A DNA stretch of 64,000 nucleotides from Lepus europaeus. Taxonomy: Eukaryota > Chordata > Mammalia > Lagomorpha > Leporidae. The position numbers and the translations under genes were made by a program. Of this stretch, positions 1-10,275 are shown piece after piece. The stretch lies in NCBI RefSeq assembly GCF_033115175.1, contig NC_084836.1, forward strand, positions 71,099,297 through 71,163,296, read 5' to 3'. A model generated the notes under the pieces. The model was not told the origin of the DNA and did no database searches. It saw only the letters and a list, made by a program, of their open reading frames with translations. Within the stretch, counting starts at the first letter, position 1; each line of letters opens with the position of its first letter.

Positions 1-44
1 CTGTGGCTGGATGATGTGGATACAGCTATCTTTGCTCCCCACAG

Positions 45-1878
45 GGAAGACATCCTTGGCACATCAATTTGTGGAAGGCGAGTTCTTGGAAGGTTACGAC
101 CCCACAGTGGAGAACAGTGAGTCAATTTCTACCCTGATGTGGCTGGGTTGGAACTAGGCGGGCTTGGCTGTTCCATCCAGCGTTATAATTTGGGATTTCT
201 CTGGTGTCAAGGAGTGGATTTGTTCAGACATTGCTTCTAGCAGTCTTGTTTTATGATTGGCTAGCATGTGGATTTTGCAAGATACCTCGTACACGAAAGT
301 ATGGACGTAGACAATAAAAACCTTGCATGTGTCTCCCATTTCCTGGAGAGCTCCCTGGAGCTGGTCCGTCTGTGTCACTTTCACCTTCAGGATTAAGGAT
401 GCATGGGGGCATACATCTCTAGCCCTGCAAGATATCTCACAGTCAAGTTTTCTTTTCTTTTCAGCTTACAGCAAGATAGTGACTCTTGGCAAAGATGAGT
501 TTCACCTACACCTGGTGGATACAGCAGGGCAGGTACCAGTTGGGGTAGGGTTTCCATATGTAGCAGCTCAGCTCTAGATGAGTCTGCTAACCTCTGGTGC
601 ATGTGTAAAGTAGCATCAAAGAAAAACATGTAAGCCACTAACAATGTGCTAGGCTCAGTGCAGCTGCTCCAAACATACTTGTTGAGTAGAGGTGACTAGA
701 GTAGGGAGTGCCCCAGGGAGGGTTAAGTGGATGCTGTCCCACCAACCTTTGCCATCTGAGAGGTGTGGATCTAGGTGCTGATGTTTCTTTCTCGGCAGGA
801 TGAGTACAGCATTCTGCCCTATTCATTCATCATTGGCGTCCATGGTTATGTGCTCGTCTATTCTATCACCTCTATGCATAGGTGAGTGACCAAGGTTGTG
901 GTACTTGGGTGGATCTTACGGTTGTCCCGGAACTGAGGTTATAGCTCCATTTCTTGTATTTAAAGCTTCCAAGTTGTTGAAAGTCTCTACCAAAAGCTAC
1001 ATGAAAGCCATGGGAAAACCCGGTAAGTGGCCCTGGGGGTGGGCAAGGAGCAGAAGGAAAAACTGTGTAAGTTAGAGAGGAAGCTGGGACACAGATCCTG
1101 TGGCAGCCTGGTGGGGAGCTGTCTACCTTGACTTCAGGGAGGCTGGGGTCCACGTGGATCAGGAAGAGAACCTTGCAGTAACTGCTGTTTCCTTACAGGT
1201 TGCCAGTGGTACTAGTGGGGAACAAGGCGGATCTCTCTCCAGACAGGTGTGTGAGTCCTTGCTACCCAGGGTAGACAGCAGTGAGCTGGACTGGAGCTCA
1301 GTAGAGCTGCAGCCACGGACCCAAAGAAATCATTTCACCTCTTTCCTTTGCTAACTTAAAGGTTAACAGGATATAGCCCTTGAAACTCAAAAGCAGGTTC
1401 CTATTTCAAACCTAAGTCCATGGTTCACCCATGCTTCCTTTGTTTGCCTGCATTTTCTTCCTTAACCCTCATCCCAAACAGGTTGGAGGAGGAGGGCTAG
1501 AGAGCACTTGGGGGTCATTGCCATCTTCCCTCCATGCTGACTTTCCACACTTGTTCGCAGGGAGGTGCAGGCAGTCGAAGGGAAGAGGCTGGCAGAGTCC
1601 TGGGGTGCGACATTTATGGAGTCATCTGCTAGAGAGAATCAGGTGCTGGTCCTGATGATTAGAAAGGTGTTGGGTGGTGCTCTTCTTAGAGCATTGCTGG
1701 GGGTGGGAGGGTGGGGTATTTGCCTCGGAGCTAGGTGGTCTTGTCATTGGACTCACTGTTTTTTGCCCTGCATCTATATCTCTTATAGCTGGCTCAAAGC
1801 ATCTTCACCAGAATCATCCAGGAGATCGCCCGGGTGGAGAATTCCTATGGGCCGGAGCGGCGCTGCCTCCTCATGTGA
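45..1878 (+). CDS. RHEBL1: Ras homolog enriched in brain-like 1 GTPase (5'-partial)
   Basis: Small GTPase of the Rheb family, linked in the literature to activation of mTORC1 signalling at endomembranes. Seven coding exons are present: 45-116, 465-532, 799-881, 966-1022, 1199-1246, 1561-1642 and 1789-1878 (stop TGA 1876-1878). All have GT-AG borders and the phases join without a break. They total 500 nt; the 52 nt of the first coding exon (N-terminus and most of the P-loop) lie upstream of the window, which gives the usual 183 residues. Visible motifs in order are the end of the P-loop (GKTS, exon at 45), effector region (DPTVENT), switch II (DTAGQDE across 532/799), guanine-specificity box NKAD in the 1199 exon, and SSARE in the 1561 exon. 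The C-terminal CAAX box is CLLM, a farnesylation signal. RHEBL1 rather than RHEB is supported by residue identity and by KMT2D being the next gene downstream. Confidence 0.97.
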
Positions 1879-2260
1879 GCCCTGGAGCACAGGATGACAG
1901 CTTCGGGTCTGCCCCTGGCATTTGCCAGGCTCCAGTGGTCTGGGGCAGGGCCGGCAGGCCCTCAAAGACTTCACGGGTACTGTTGCCACCACACAGTGTG
2001 GCACCCTTCATGTGTATACACTTTCCCTGGGCTCCGGCAGCCTGGGTGTCACTGTTTACAGTGGGGCAAAGATGTGGGTGGGCACTGGCCTCTGGCCCCT
2101 GTTTTTTGCTCTATGAATTCTGTTCTAACCAGCAGGGCTGGGATGCGGGATTCCTGGTCCCTGTTTATCCAGGTCCATTCCATCCTGTGTTGGCTGGGTG
2201 AGCTAAGCTGGGGGCTCAGGAAGCAGAGCTGGCTCCCTGGGATGACAATGTACATATGCA

Positions 2261-2266
2261 AATAAA
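2261..2266 (+). terminator. RHEBL1: RHEBL1 poly(A) signal AATAAA
   Basis: A canonical AATAAA lies about 385 bp after the RHEBL1 stop codon, and a TG-rich stretch follows from about 2279. Cleavage is inferred near 2280-2290, giving a 3' UTR of about 0.4 kb. Confidence 0.85.
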
Positions 2267-2289
2267 CTAAGAACTCTTGTTGTTGACTT

Positions 2290-4790
2290 CTCTGAATCTG
2301 GGGAGAGTGCCGAGCTCCTCTTCCAAGCAGTGATGGCTGTGACCTTTGGGGAGGCAGGGGGAAGCGTTCCTACCCCCATTGCTTCCTTTCTTTTAAGCAC
2401 AGTTACCCTGAAACTTAACTACTTGCCTTCCCTACCTTTCCCTACCTTTCCATTCTGCTGGGTTCTCTGTCCCCTCGGCTGCCACTCCCACCCCCACCGG
2501 TTTGTAGGCGCTGGAGATCCCCTTCCCTACAGAAATACCACCCCCTAGTGGCCAGATGCCACTTGCTGACCCAGCCATCCCGGTGGGGCCTTGGCATTTG
2601 CTAGGACCAGAGGGAAGGTTTTGGGGAGGAACAAAGTCCCTCATTCCTGGGTTTGTGGCAGTGGATGAGACTAGAGGCAGGCATTAAAAGTGTTGTGAAG
2701 ATCTGGATTCCCAAGAGTTGAGTAAAGGAATAAATAATGTCCCTGGTGTATATCCAGGGTGTATATCCCTGGTGTGTATTTCCCTGCTGCCCCCTTTCCC
2801 ACTGCCTTCCATTAAAATGGACTTTGCTCCTCTCATATCTTTTGGTAGCTTCTACACCATTGGAGTTGCCCCATCTTTTGGTAACAGGTTACTGCTTCTG
2901 CCTTTTCTTACCTCTACCACCTGAGGAGCAGGATGAGAAGTTCAGCCAGGAAGGTTTGGTCCTGTTTGCCTCTAGTTTACCCGACCCCTCCTCTTCCAAG
3001 GACTTCTAAGGGTTCTCTAAGTGGTGCATTTTTATAGGGAAGACACGGACCTCTCTTGCCAACTGGGGGAAGCGTTCCTACCCTCGTTGCTCTGTCCGGG
3101 CACTTACTTGGGGAGACAGGACAGAAGCTATGTGGGAGTTTTTTTTCTTTTTCTTTTTCTTTTTTGCTGGGACCCAGCACTGGCTTCTGGTTGGAGCTGG
3201 TAGTTTGTCATGTTGTTTTCAAAGGTCCTTCCAGCTGCTTTGGCTTCTGATTCAGAATATGAAAAGAAAGGAGATGTTCGAAGAAATGTAAAGAATCATC
3301 TCAGTTGCCCAGAAGGTTCTCCAGGGTTGTCACCAACTTCTCGCATTAAAATCATGTCCATTTGCATCTCTGGCCTGGTGCACTTGTTACAGGGACCCAC
3401 CCACCCACTGCTGCTTCCATGAGCTCTAGCGTAAATTTACAAACATCTGAAGTTTTCTAATAAGCCATCTCCAGGCATGAAGACAGTAAAATAGCTCATA
3501 GCTGGTTGATGGCATCTCCACCTAGCTGTGTGACCTTGGGCATTCGCTTAACTTCTCTGAGTCTGTTTCTCATTTATGAAGGATGCTTCATAAATTTGAA
3601 GTGACACATATTGTGATATGTAATGCCGAGCACAATTCCTTATATATAATAAACACATCAGAAACAGTGGCTGACAACTCCTGGAGGCCTTTCTGACGGT
3701 GGCCTGGTTCTCCTTGCCTCTAGGCACAAGCGAGTAGGGAGGGAGTACCTTCCATTTCCCAACATCTGTCTCTTGGTCAATTTAATTACCACAGCTGAGA
3801 CAGGTGCAGAGTCACTGCTGGAGTTGGTTGCTGACCTAGGTGCTCAGTGTAGCAGGGGGCATGCCGGGTCCCTATCCTTCCTCTAAGCCTGGCCGGTAGG
3901 GAGGAAACCATAAACTACATATGGCTAGTTATGCTTAACTTAGTTAAAATGAAAAGTTACCCATCTTCAAGGTGCTCGATGGTGGCAAATGGGTACCACA
4001 TCAGACAGCGTCAGAGTGCAGCGAACCCTTTCTCACAAAACCAGCTCTGGACCCACACTGCGTGCTTCCTTCTCCATCATCTTCCTAGGAAAAACACGGC
4101 CCTTGGTTTGAATCCCGGCCCATCTCTTCATCAGTGATAGTCAGCTCGAGCCGTGTAACTCTTAAAGAACATCTAAGAGTATAAAAAGTATCTAACACAT
4201 AGGTAATTTGTCTCCTAGCCGCCCCACGTGTAAAGTTCAGGCTTCCCAATCCTCTCACCTAAACTTAAGGAGGCTGGGGGTGGGGAGGAAGGGCAGGGTG
4301 CCTGCCTGCGAGGAGTGTGTTTTGGGACCTTGTCTAGAGCGACAGCGCGCTGGCCAGGTAGCTACAGCGAGCCGACCTTCGTTTACTGAAAAAGGACTGG
4401 AGATGGGGGTGGGGGCACCGTGCAAAGGTTAGGGGAGCTCTCCATGTATGCTCTGGTGGGTCTGTGTGTGTGTGCCAGCGGGCTGTGCGGGCATTCACAG
4501 CCCTTTCCCCACGAGGGGCTCTGGGAGCCGGAAGGAAACGAGCCAGCATCGTCCGGTTTTCCTCGGGGCCCCCCCCGGAACGTGGCAAGAACCCACGCCA
4601 AGCGCCGTGCCTCACTTTCTCCATTTGCGGACTCCAGTTCCCAGGATTCCGAGCAGCGGCCAATCTCCTGGCTCTCTCCTTCCATCCCCCTCCTCCCGGG
4701 AAATACTGCCCCTGGCCAAGGCAAGGGGGACAGTTCAAAAAGAGTTGCAAGGGCCAACGACTGCCAAAGGGACGGCATCAGAAGGCGGCC
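2290..4790. other. Intergenic region RHEBL1-KMT2D
   Basis: No coding exon was recognised on either strand. The stretch holds short imperfect repeats near 2740-2785 (ccctggtgtatatcc variants), a 26-bp direct repeat (2357-2382 and 3066-3091), a T-rich run at 3138-3165 and a MIR near 3485-3660. GC content rises from about 4200 into the KMT2D CpG island. A second MIR-like stretch around 4080-4200 is too diverged to call. Confidence 0.7.
3485..3660 (+). repeat. MIR SINE (ancient tRNA-derived)
   Basis: The core reads like the MIR consensus: tgtgtgaccttgggcattcg, then cttaacttctctgagtctg with the cctcatctg-type segment degraded, ending in an A/T-rich tail near a tatataataaac run. This family predates placental mammals; boundaries are approximate. 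Confidence 0.75.
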
Positions 4791-6218
4791 CAGGGTCCCG
4801 GGGCTCACAGACCGGGAGGCGCAGGCGGCAGGTCCCGGCCCCGGCGCGAAGGAGGGGGCTCGGTTCCCACGTGTCCGCGTCGCCGCCGCCGCCGCCGCCG
4901 CCGCCCGGCACCGCCGGGGTTAACCCGCGGCGGAAGGATCCGCGGCGTGTGCGTAGAACTGCAAAGTCACAGCCCTTCCTCCGCGAGGGCCGAGTCCCTC
5001 CGCCGCCCCGCTCCAACACAAAATAGGGCCGCCTCTCCTCCTTTCTGCCCCCCGTCTCGAGTGGGGTTCTCCGGGCAAGAGGCCCTCCCGGATTTCGCAC
5101 CGGAGGCTTCACGAATCTCCACGACCGCCGCCCAGGTCTCGGGCCAGGAAATAAGCCCCTTCGGAGGAACCACCCTACCGGCCGAGCAGGAGGCGGAGGG
5201 GGTGGGGGGGAGGCGGAGCGGCGCCGCGCTGCACTACTTTCCTCTCCGGTTGCAAATGGCTGCCTCGTTCCCCACTTTCCGCTCAGTTTCCTGACCCCCC
5301 GGCGCCGGGAGCCGGGGTTGGGCCATGCACCTCTAGGCCCCCCGCGACCACAGCCAGCCGGGGGTCGAGGGGGTGCCGCCGACCGGAGCCGGCCAGGCCG
5401 GGGGCGGGGCAGCTCCCGAGGCCAGAGGGGAAGGGAGGCGAGCGCTGGGCCTGGAGCGGGCAGAGGGCTCGTACCGCCCGCCCCTTCCTCTTTCTCGCCC
5501 ACCTACCCTCCTCCTCCCTTCCCGGGGTGGGGGGGCGGGGAGCAGAAGGTGGGGGGCTCGAGGCCGCCGAGGGCGAGCGCTCGGGGTCGAGGAGCCCGGC
5601 CGCTGGGTGTGTGTCAGGCTCGGCCCCGCCGGCTCCGCGTCGCCGCCGTAGCTCGCGCGGCCCCGGGGCGCCGGCCCGGGGCGGGGGAAGAAGAGCTCGG
5701 CGCCGCGGCCGGGGGGCGCTGCGGCCGGGGGGCTCCGCTGCGCTCCGGCCCGGGCGCGCGCGGCGGCGCGGCGCTCCTTCCGGGCTGCGGGGAGGCGCCT
5801 CGGCGTTCCATCTGGAGAGCCCCGGCGTTCCGCGCGAGCCCGGCGCGGGCGGCCGGGGCGCTGGCCGGGCCCCGGGACTGAGAGGCCGCCCGGCGGCGCG
5901 GATGCACAGCCTGCCTGCCCAAGATCAAAGCCACCGGTGCTCTCTTTGTGTCCGCTCGGGATTCGTCGCCCTGGGGCTGTCCATGGAAACCTAAACTGCT
6001 GGAACCCGAAGCAGAGAGCCTCCCCCCCCACCCCTTCAGCTGCTTGCTTTTTTTTCGTGGGGAGGGTGGCCACTCCGACCTGGATTTACCGTTCTTGGCC
6101 CCCGTGAGCCCCCCCGTGCGGGGGGCGGCTGTGATCGCTCTGGCGGTTGGAGGTCGGGGAGCGGCCCGGGCTCTGGCCATGTTCTCGGATGAGGATTTCT
6201 GGATCGCCCTGTGAAGAG
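4790..6218 (+). promoter_or_regulatory. KMT2D: KMT2D CpG-island promoter and non-coding leader exon
   Basis: This is a very GC-rich, CpG-dense block with no TATA box. It includes a (CCG)n run at 4880-4905, several GC boxes, and a YY1-like caaatggctgcc at 5253. It ends in a strong splice donor, gaagag|gtgagt, with the exon end at 6218. This is inferred to be the dispersed promoter plus first, untranslated exon of KMT2D, because the next recognisable exon (ATG at 10276) needs an upstream leader and no other CpG island precedes it. The 5' end of the exon cannot be fixed from sequence alone. The long reading frames crossing the island on both strands are by-products of GC richness. Confidence 0.8.
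6179..6214 (+). promoter_or_regulatory. Upstream ORF at the end of the KMT2D leader exon
   Basis: ATG at 6179 opens an 11-codon frame (MFSDEDFWIAL) that stops at 6212-6214, four bases before the leader-exon donor. If the leader is transcribed through this point, every KMT2D mRNA using this exon would carry the uORF before the main ATG. A second upstream frame opens at 5902 and stops at 5994. Translation is not shown. Confidence 0.5.
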
Positions 6219-9200
6219 GTGAGTGGAGTCCGCCCGCCCGCCAGGGCCCAGGAAGGGTTGGACTTGGGGGCACGGCCAGATGGACTCTCTGACCAGAGCT
6301 GGCTTTGGGTCGGAGGAGGGGGGGGGTACCAGGCCTGGGGAGGGCTCCCTTGGCAGGCAGGGTCTGTCAAGGGAAGCCCAGCCCGGTAAGCCGGGACAGA
6401 GCTGAGGCCTGGTGTTGTGGGGTGTGCCTCTTTAAAGACGGGGGGCTCGGGGAACCACGGGAGTTTGGGAACGTGTCCAGAGAGCTTCTCTGCCTGTTTA
6501 TTTTTGTGTTGGGGGGAGTCCGGCTAAACTAGGACCCAGGCCTTGATGCCAGCAGCCAGTCCTGGGCCGCTGCCTCGCCTCCTCTCGGGGTTCCTTGTGG
6601 GTTTTGGAACGGAACAACTCGGAGCTGGGAGTGGGGGTGCCGCTGCCGGGTCAGGCTGACTTTCAGGGTGGACCCTAACGTTGCTCCTGCTTGCCCGGGT
6701 GCCCAATAGCAGTGTCCGGGAGGCTCAAGGAACCCTAACTCCTCAACAGGCCTCCCCTCTGTGGGTGAAGGGAAGGCCGTGTGGAAAGTGGCCAGTGTGA
6801 TCCAGGGGGTGGTTGGGGCAAGGAGGAGGCGGGGCTGGGGGGCTCCTCTGGCCCCCGCTGTTCAACTTTAAATTACCCCTGCCCAGCAAAGTGACCCCAG
6901 CAAGGCCTAGTGCTGTCTTAGCCTGCTTCGCCTCCCCTCCTCTCGGGATGGACATAATCTCCCGGGGATTATAGAGGAGGCCGTTGAGATTTGCTCCCTG
7001 CGAATGTGGGCTGCAAAAAAAAAAAAAAAAAAAAAAAAGAAAAGAAGAAAAAGAAAAAAAATGGCTTTTGTCTCCCGCTTTCTCTGGGGCCTGATGTGGA
7101 GAGCTGGCTGCCCAGGAGTCCCTTGGCCTGTGCTGCAGGCCCCTCCTAGACCCCTTCAACCCTTTTCTGAGCAGGGACTGTTGACTAGGCCCCTGGGCCT
7201 GTCTCAGCCCTGCAGAGGTAGGGTGGCCTGTACCTCTTAGGAGGAGAAGCCAGCGGTTTCCAGCCCTGGCAGGAGGGGTTGGGGAGAAGGGGTATGTGTA
7301 TGCACACAGGAAAGATGCAGCATGAGCCTCCTGCTTCTGGGCTCTGGGCTGGGACAGCCCCTCTCACACCTGTCATGCTGCCCAGCGGGGATTTGGCTGT
7401 GCATTTTGCTCCCTTCCTGCACCCTCTCCAACATACACGTGCTAGCTCTCTTTGAGTCTGGTCTTGGAAAGACAGAAGTGGGGGGTTTTGCCCTTGGGAG
7501 GTGTGAGAGGTGGCACAGGGGTGGTAGAGATAGGTGAGCTGTTAGCCCTGTTCCCTGCTCCTAACCTTCCCTGGAGGATGCCTTCTGCTGTCTCCAGACA
7601 ACTCCCATAGGTGAGGCTGCTCCCTGGGAAGCTGTGGCTGCCCCTGGGCTGAGCCAGGGATCGGGCTGAGCCAGGGACCCGTCAGAGGGTCTGCAGCACC
7701 AGTGTTGCTTCCTGGAGGGCGGACTCAAAATGGGGGTGGGGCGAGGTGTGGTTTGATCCTCAGACTGGGAACCAGGAAGTCCTGAGTCCTACTGAAGAGC
7801 TGTTCACTCAAGGGCCTGCTTCTGCCCTGGACCTCTCCAAGTCTCCATTTCCCCCTGGGCTGGGAGAATGAGGGCGAGCTGCTGGTCTGGGAGGAGGCAG
7901 AGGAGTGAGGTAGATGGAGAGTAATCCCTGCGGACCTCTTGCTGTTGGGGGCCTTTTAGGTAGGACTGAGGAGTGTCAGCACCATATTCCGCTCTGGGGA
8001 GGCGCTAGCCCAGTTTAGGTCCAGGGAAAGACCCTCGTGGGGTGTGTGTGTGTGTGTGTGTGTGTTTGTGTTTACTGGCTTTGAATAATGGGGCTTGAGG
8101 TGGGGGGCCTGTGGTCTTTTTTTTTGCTGAGCTATGTTCAGGGGCCTGATCATGGTGGGCCTTGGCGTTAGGGTACAGGTGGTGGACTGGAGGTACACCT
8201 CCCTAGATTCTTTCTGGGACAGCCGACATGATCCTCTGTTCTCCGGTGGCCACCTCAGTGGGATGGAGGTGGTTTCTGTACCTTCTTGGGCAGTTGCCAA
8301 CCTTACCAGGCGAGAGGGCTGCACTTGGGCGAGCGTGGGGGAACCTGCCCCTCTGGCCTTGTGTGAGGCAGTCCTCCTACCCACTGTACTATTGCTGTCG
8401 CTTCTTTATTTCTTGCTGTCTATGGCTCCTTCGAGAGTAGAGCTGATGGAGAAACTTTGCGGCAGGTGGTGGTGGTGAGATACCAGAAAGTGCAAACATC
8501 CAGAAAACTGGGGCCTCTTTGGACCTTCGGGGTGTGGCTGGGCCTTGAACAACTGCATAGGAAAGGGGGCCTGGCTCGTGTCCTGACCTCCCTCGTGGAG
8601 CTCCCACTTCCCTTGGGTTGCTTCTGGGTGCTCCTTGAAGTTCCAGAGCGGCTTTGCTGTGTGCTGGCCCAAGGACCTACCCTTACTTTCAGGTGTGGTT
8701 GTGTGGCAGGTTTGGGGATGGAGGTGGCAGGTGGCAGGTGATCTTGGCTTTCCCTGTCCAGTAGATGATGAGTGTTAGCAGGGGGGAAAAGTGGGAGAAT
8801 TTCTCAGCCTACGACATGTTGTTCAGTATGGGTGTTGCTGATAGGTGGAAATGCAGTATGAACTCGAGGGAGAAGCGCTGATCTTGTGGTTCTTGGGGGT
8901 CGTCTGCCAGTCTTGGGCACCTGGGAGGGTTCCCCCTGTGCTTTTTTTAAGTGTACATGCTGCTGAAGTGAGCACTGCCCCCGTTGCACCCCAGGCAGCT
9001 CCTGTTTGGGAGGAGTGGGTTATGGTCATTCTGGCTAAAGGAGAAGGTGGGAGATCAGGCTCTGGAGCACGCTCACTGCTTACAGTGTTCTTGGGGACCG
9101 CCCCCATCAGCGCCTTCTCAGTCACCACGAGCTCCTTCTACTACCCCTCACCGTGGTAACTCTTCTTATTCTTCACTCCCCTCTTTGACTGCGCCGTGCT

Positions 9201-10238
9201 TAGTCCCACCTGTCAGGTCCAGGAAAATATGCCCAAAGGTGTGGATCGCAAGTTTTTGAATGATGACTCTAGCGTGTTGCATTGGCCTCTGGTACAGGCA
9301 GGCGTGTCTTCAAAGAGGGGACGTGGGACCGTTACTCCCTCTGCCCCCCACCCCCCCACTCCTCAGTGTGTGTGGAAACCCTGCCTGACGGAAGAGGAAG
9401 GAAGCTACTCAGCTCTGCTATGTCCTGTCCTGTTTAGAACTCCTCCAAGTGGCAGTGTGCTTCCTGAGACTACAACTCCCAGCATGCCTAGCTCCAGGCC
9501 TGACTACACATGCTCAGTAACTCTTAAGGCGCACTTACTGTTAACTACTAGGGGCAGTTGAGGAGGAAGGGCAGTTGGTGTCGCTAAGGGCAACAACCTG
9601 AGGCCTTCAGGCTGGGTTAGGGCAGGGGCCAAGGGTGGGCCTGAGCTGGATCTGGACTGACAGTGGGTGGAGATTGGGGAGTTTTCCTCTGTAGTGGTTG
9701 GGATTGGGATATCCTCGTTGAGACCAGCAGAGGTGGAAGAGATCCGTAGTGTGTTCCATCTCTCACAAGGTCCCAGACCACCGCTGGAAGAGGGGTCTGG
9801 GCCGAACTCAGACTTCCTGGGTTGGCACCGACAGGCCTCTAGGATGGCAGTGAGGAACAACACAGGGAGCACAGGGCCCCCCAGAAACCAGGGACTCAGA
9901 GATGAGGCAGAGTGCGATGCTAGCTCTAAGTGGGATGTGCTTCTGGTTGGATGCTGTTGCCCTGGGAACTGTTACAGAGGAGGCTGGAAGTGGGACAGCG
10001 GAGTGGGTCCCCAGAGAATCCAGAATGGGCAAACAGGGTTTATGTTTACCTGGAGAGGAACTAGATGGTGGCACAGGGCTAGGGAGAATGACTTTCCTTG
10101 TCGTTAGTGTAGCATTTCTAGGTAAGGCTTTGCTCTGGGGTCTGGGTACCATGAGCTGACTTCCCCCTTGGGATTCTGGAAAAAGTGCTCATTGAGGAGA
10201 CTCCCTGGACAGACAGATACCTCTGCTGGCACCAACAG
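6219..10238 (+). other. KMT2D: KMT2D leader intron (intron 1)
   Basis: This 4-kb intron starts at a consensus gtgagt donor and ends at an AG near 10238. It lacks CSINEs, unlike most other large introns of the window. It contains an A-rich run (7014-7061), a (GT)n tract at 8041-8066, a T-run near 8117 and a promoter-type motif cluster at 9469-9594. No coding exon was recognised. The pyrimidine tract before 10238 is weak, so the exact start of the ATG exon is uncertain. Confidence 0.7.
9469..9488 (+). promoter_or_regulatory. ZNF143/THAP11-type promoter motif
   Basis: The 20-mer ACTACAACTCCCAGCATGCC matches the known SBS2/Ronin consensus (ACTACAAYTCCCAGNATGC), which is strongly enriched close to transcription start sites of housekeeping genes. 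It sits about 800 bp upstream of the KMT2D start codon, inside the leader intron. A second promoter or intronic regulatory role is an inference. Confidence 0.7.
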
Positions 10239-10275
10239 GTCTCCCCGAGAGGGCCCTGCCCAGTCGGAGAGAGGG

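Noticed and set aside
4735-6273. Long minus- and plus-strand open frames across the CpG island
   Set aside because: GC-rich sequence lacks stop codons by chance. The encoded peptides are Pro/Arg/Gly/Ala low-complexity and match no family I know.
10082-10122. Micro-exon upstream of the KMT2D start (tcgttag, then a short stretch before gtaagg)
   Set aside because: Acceptor- and donor-like strings occur about 14 bp apart, but the unit is too short and has no independent support. The leader boundary near 10239 is also uncertain.
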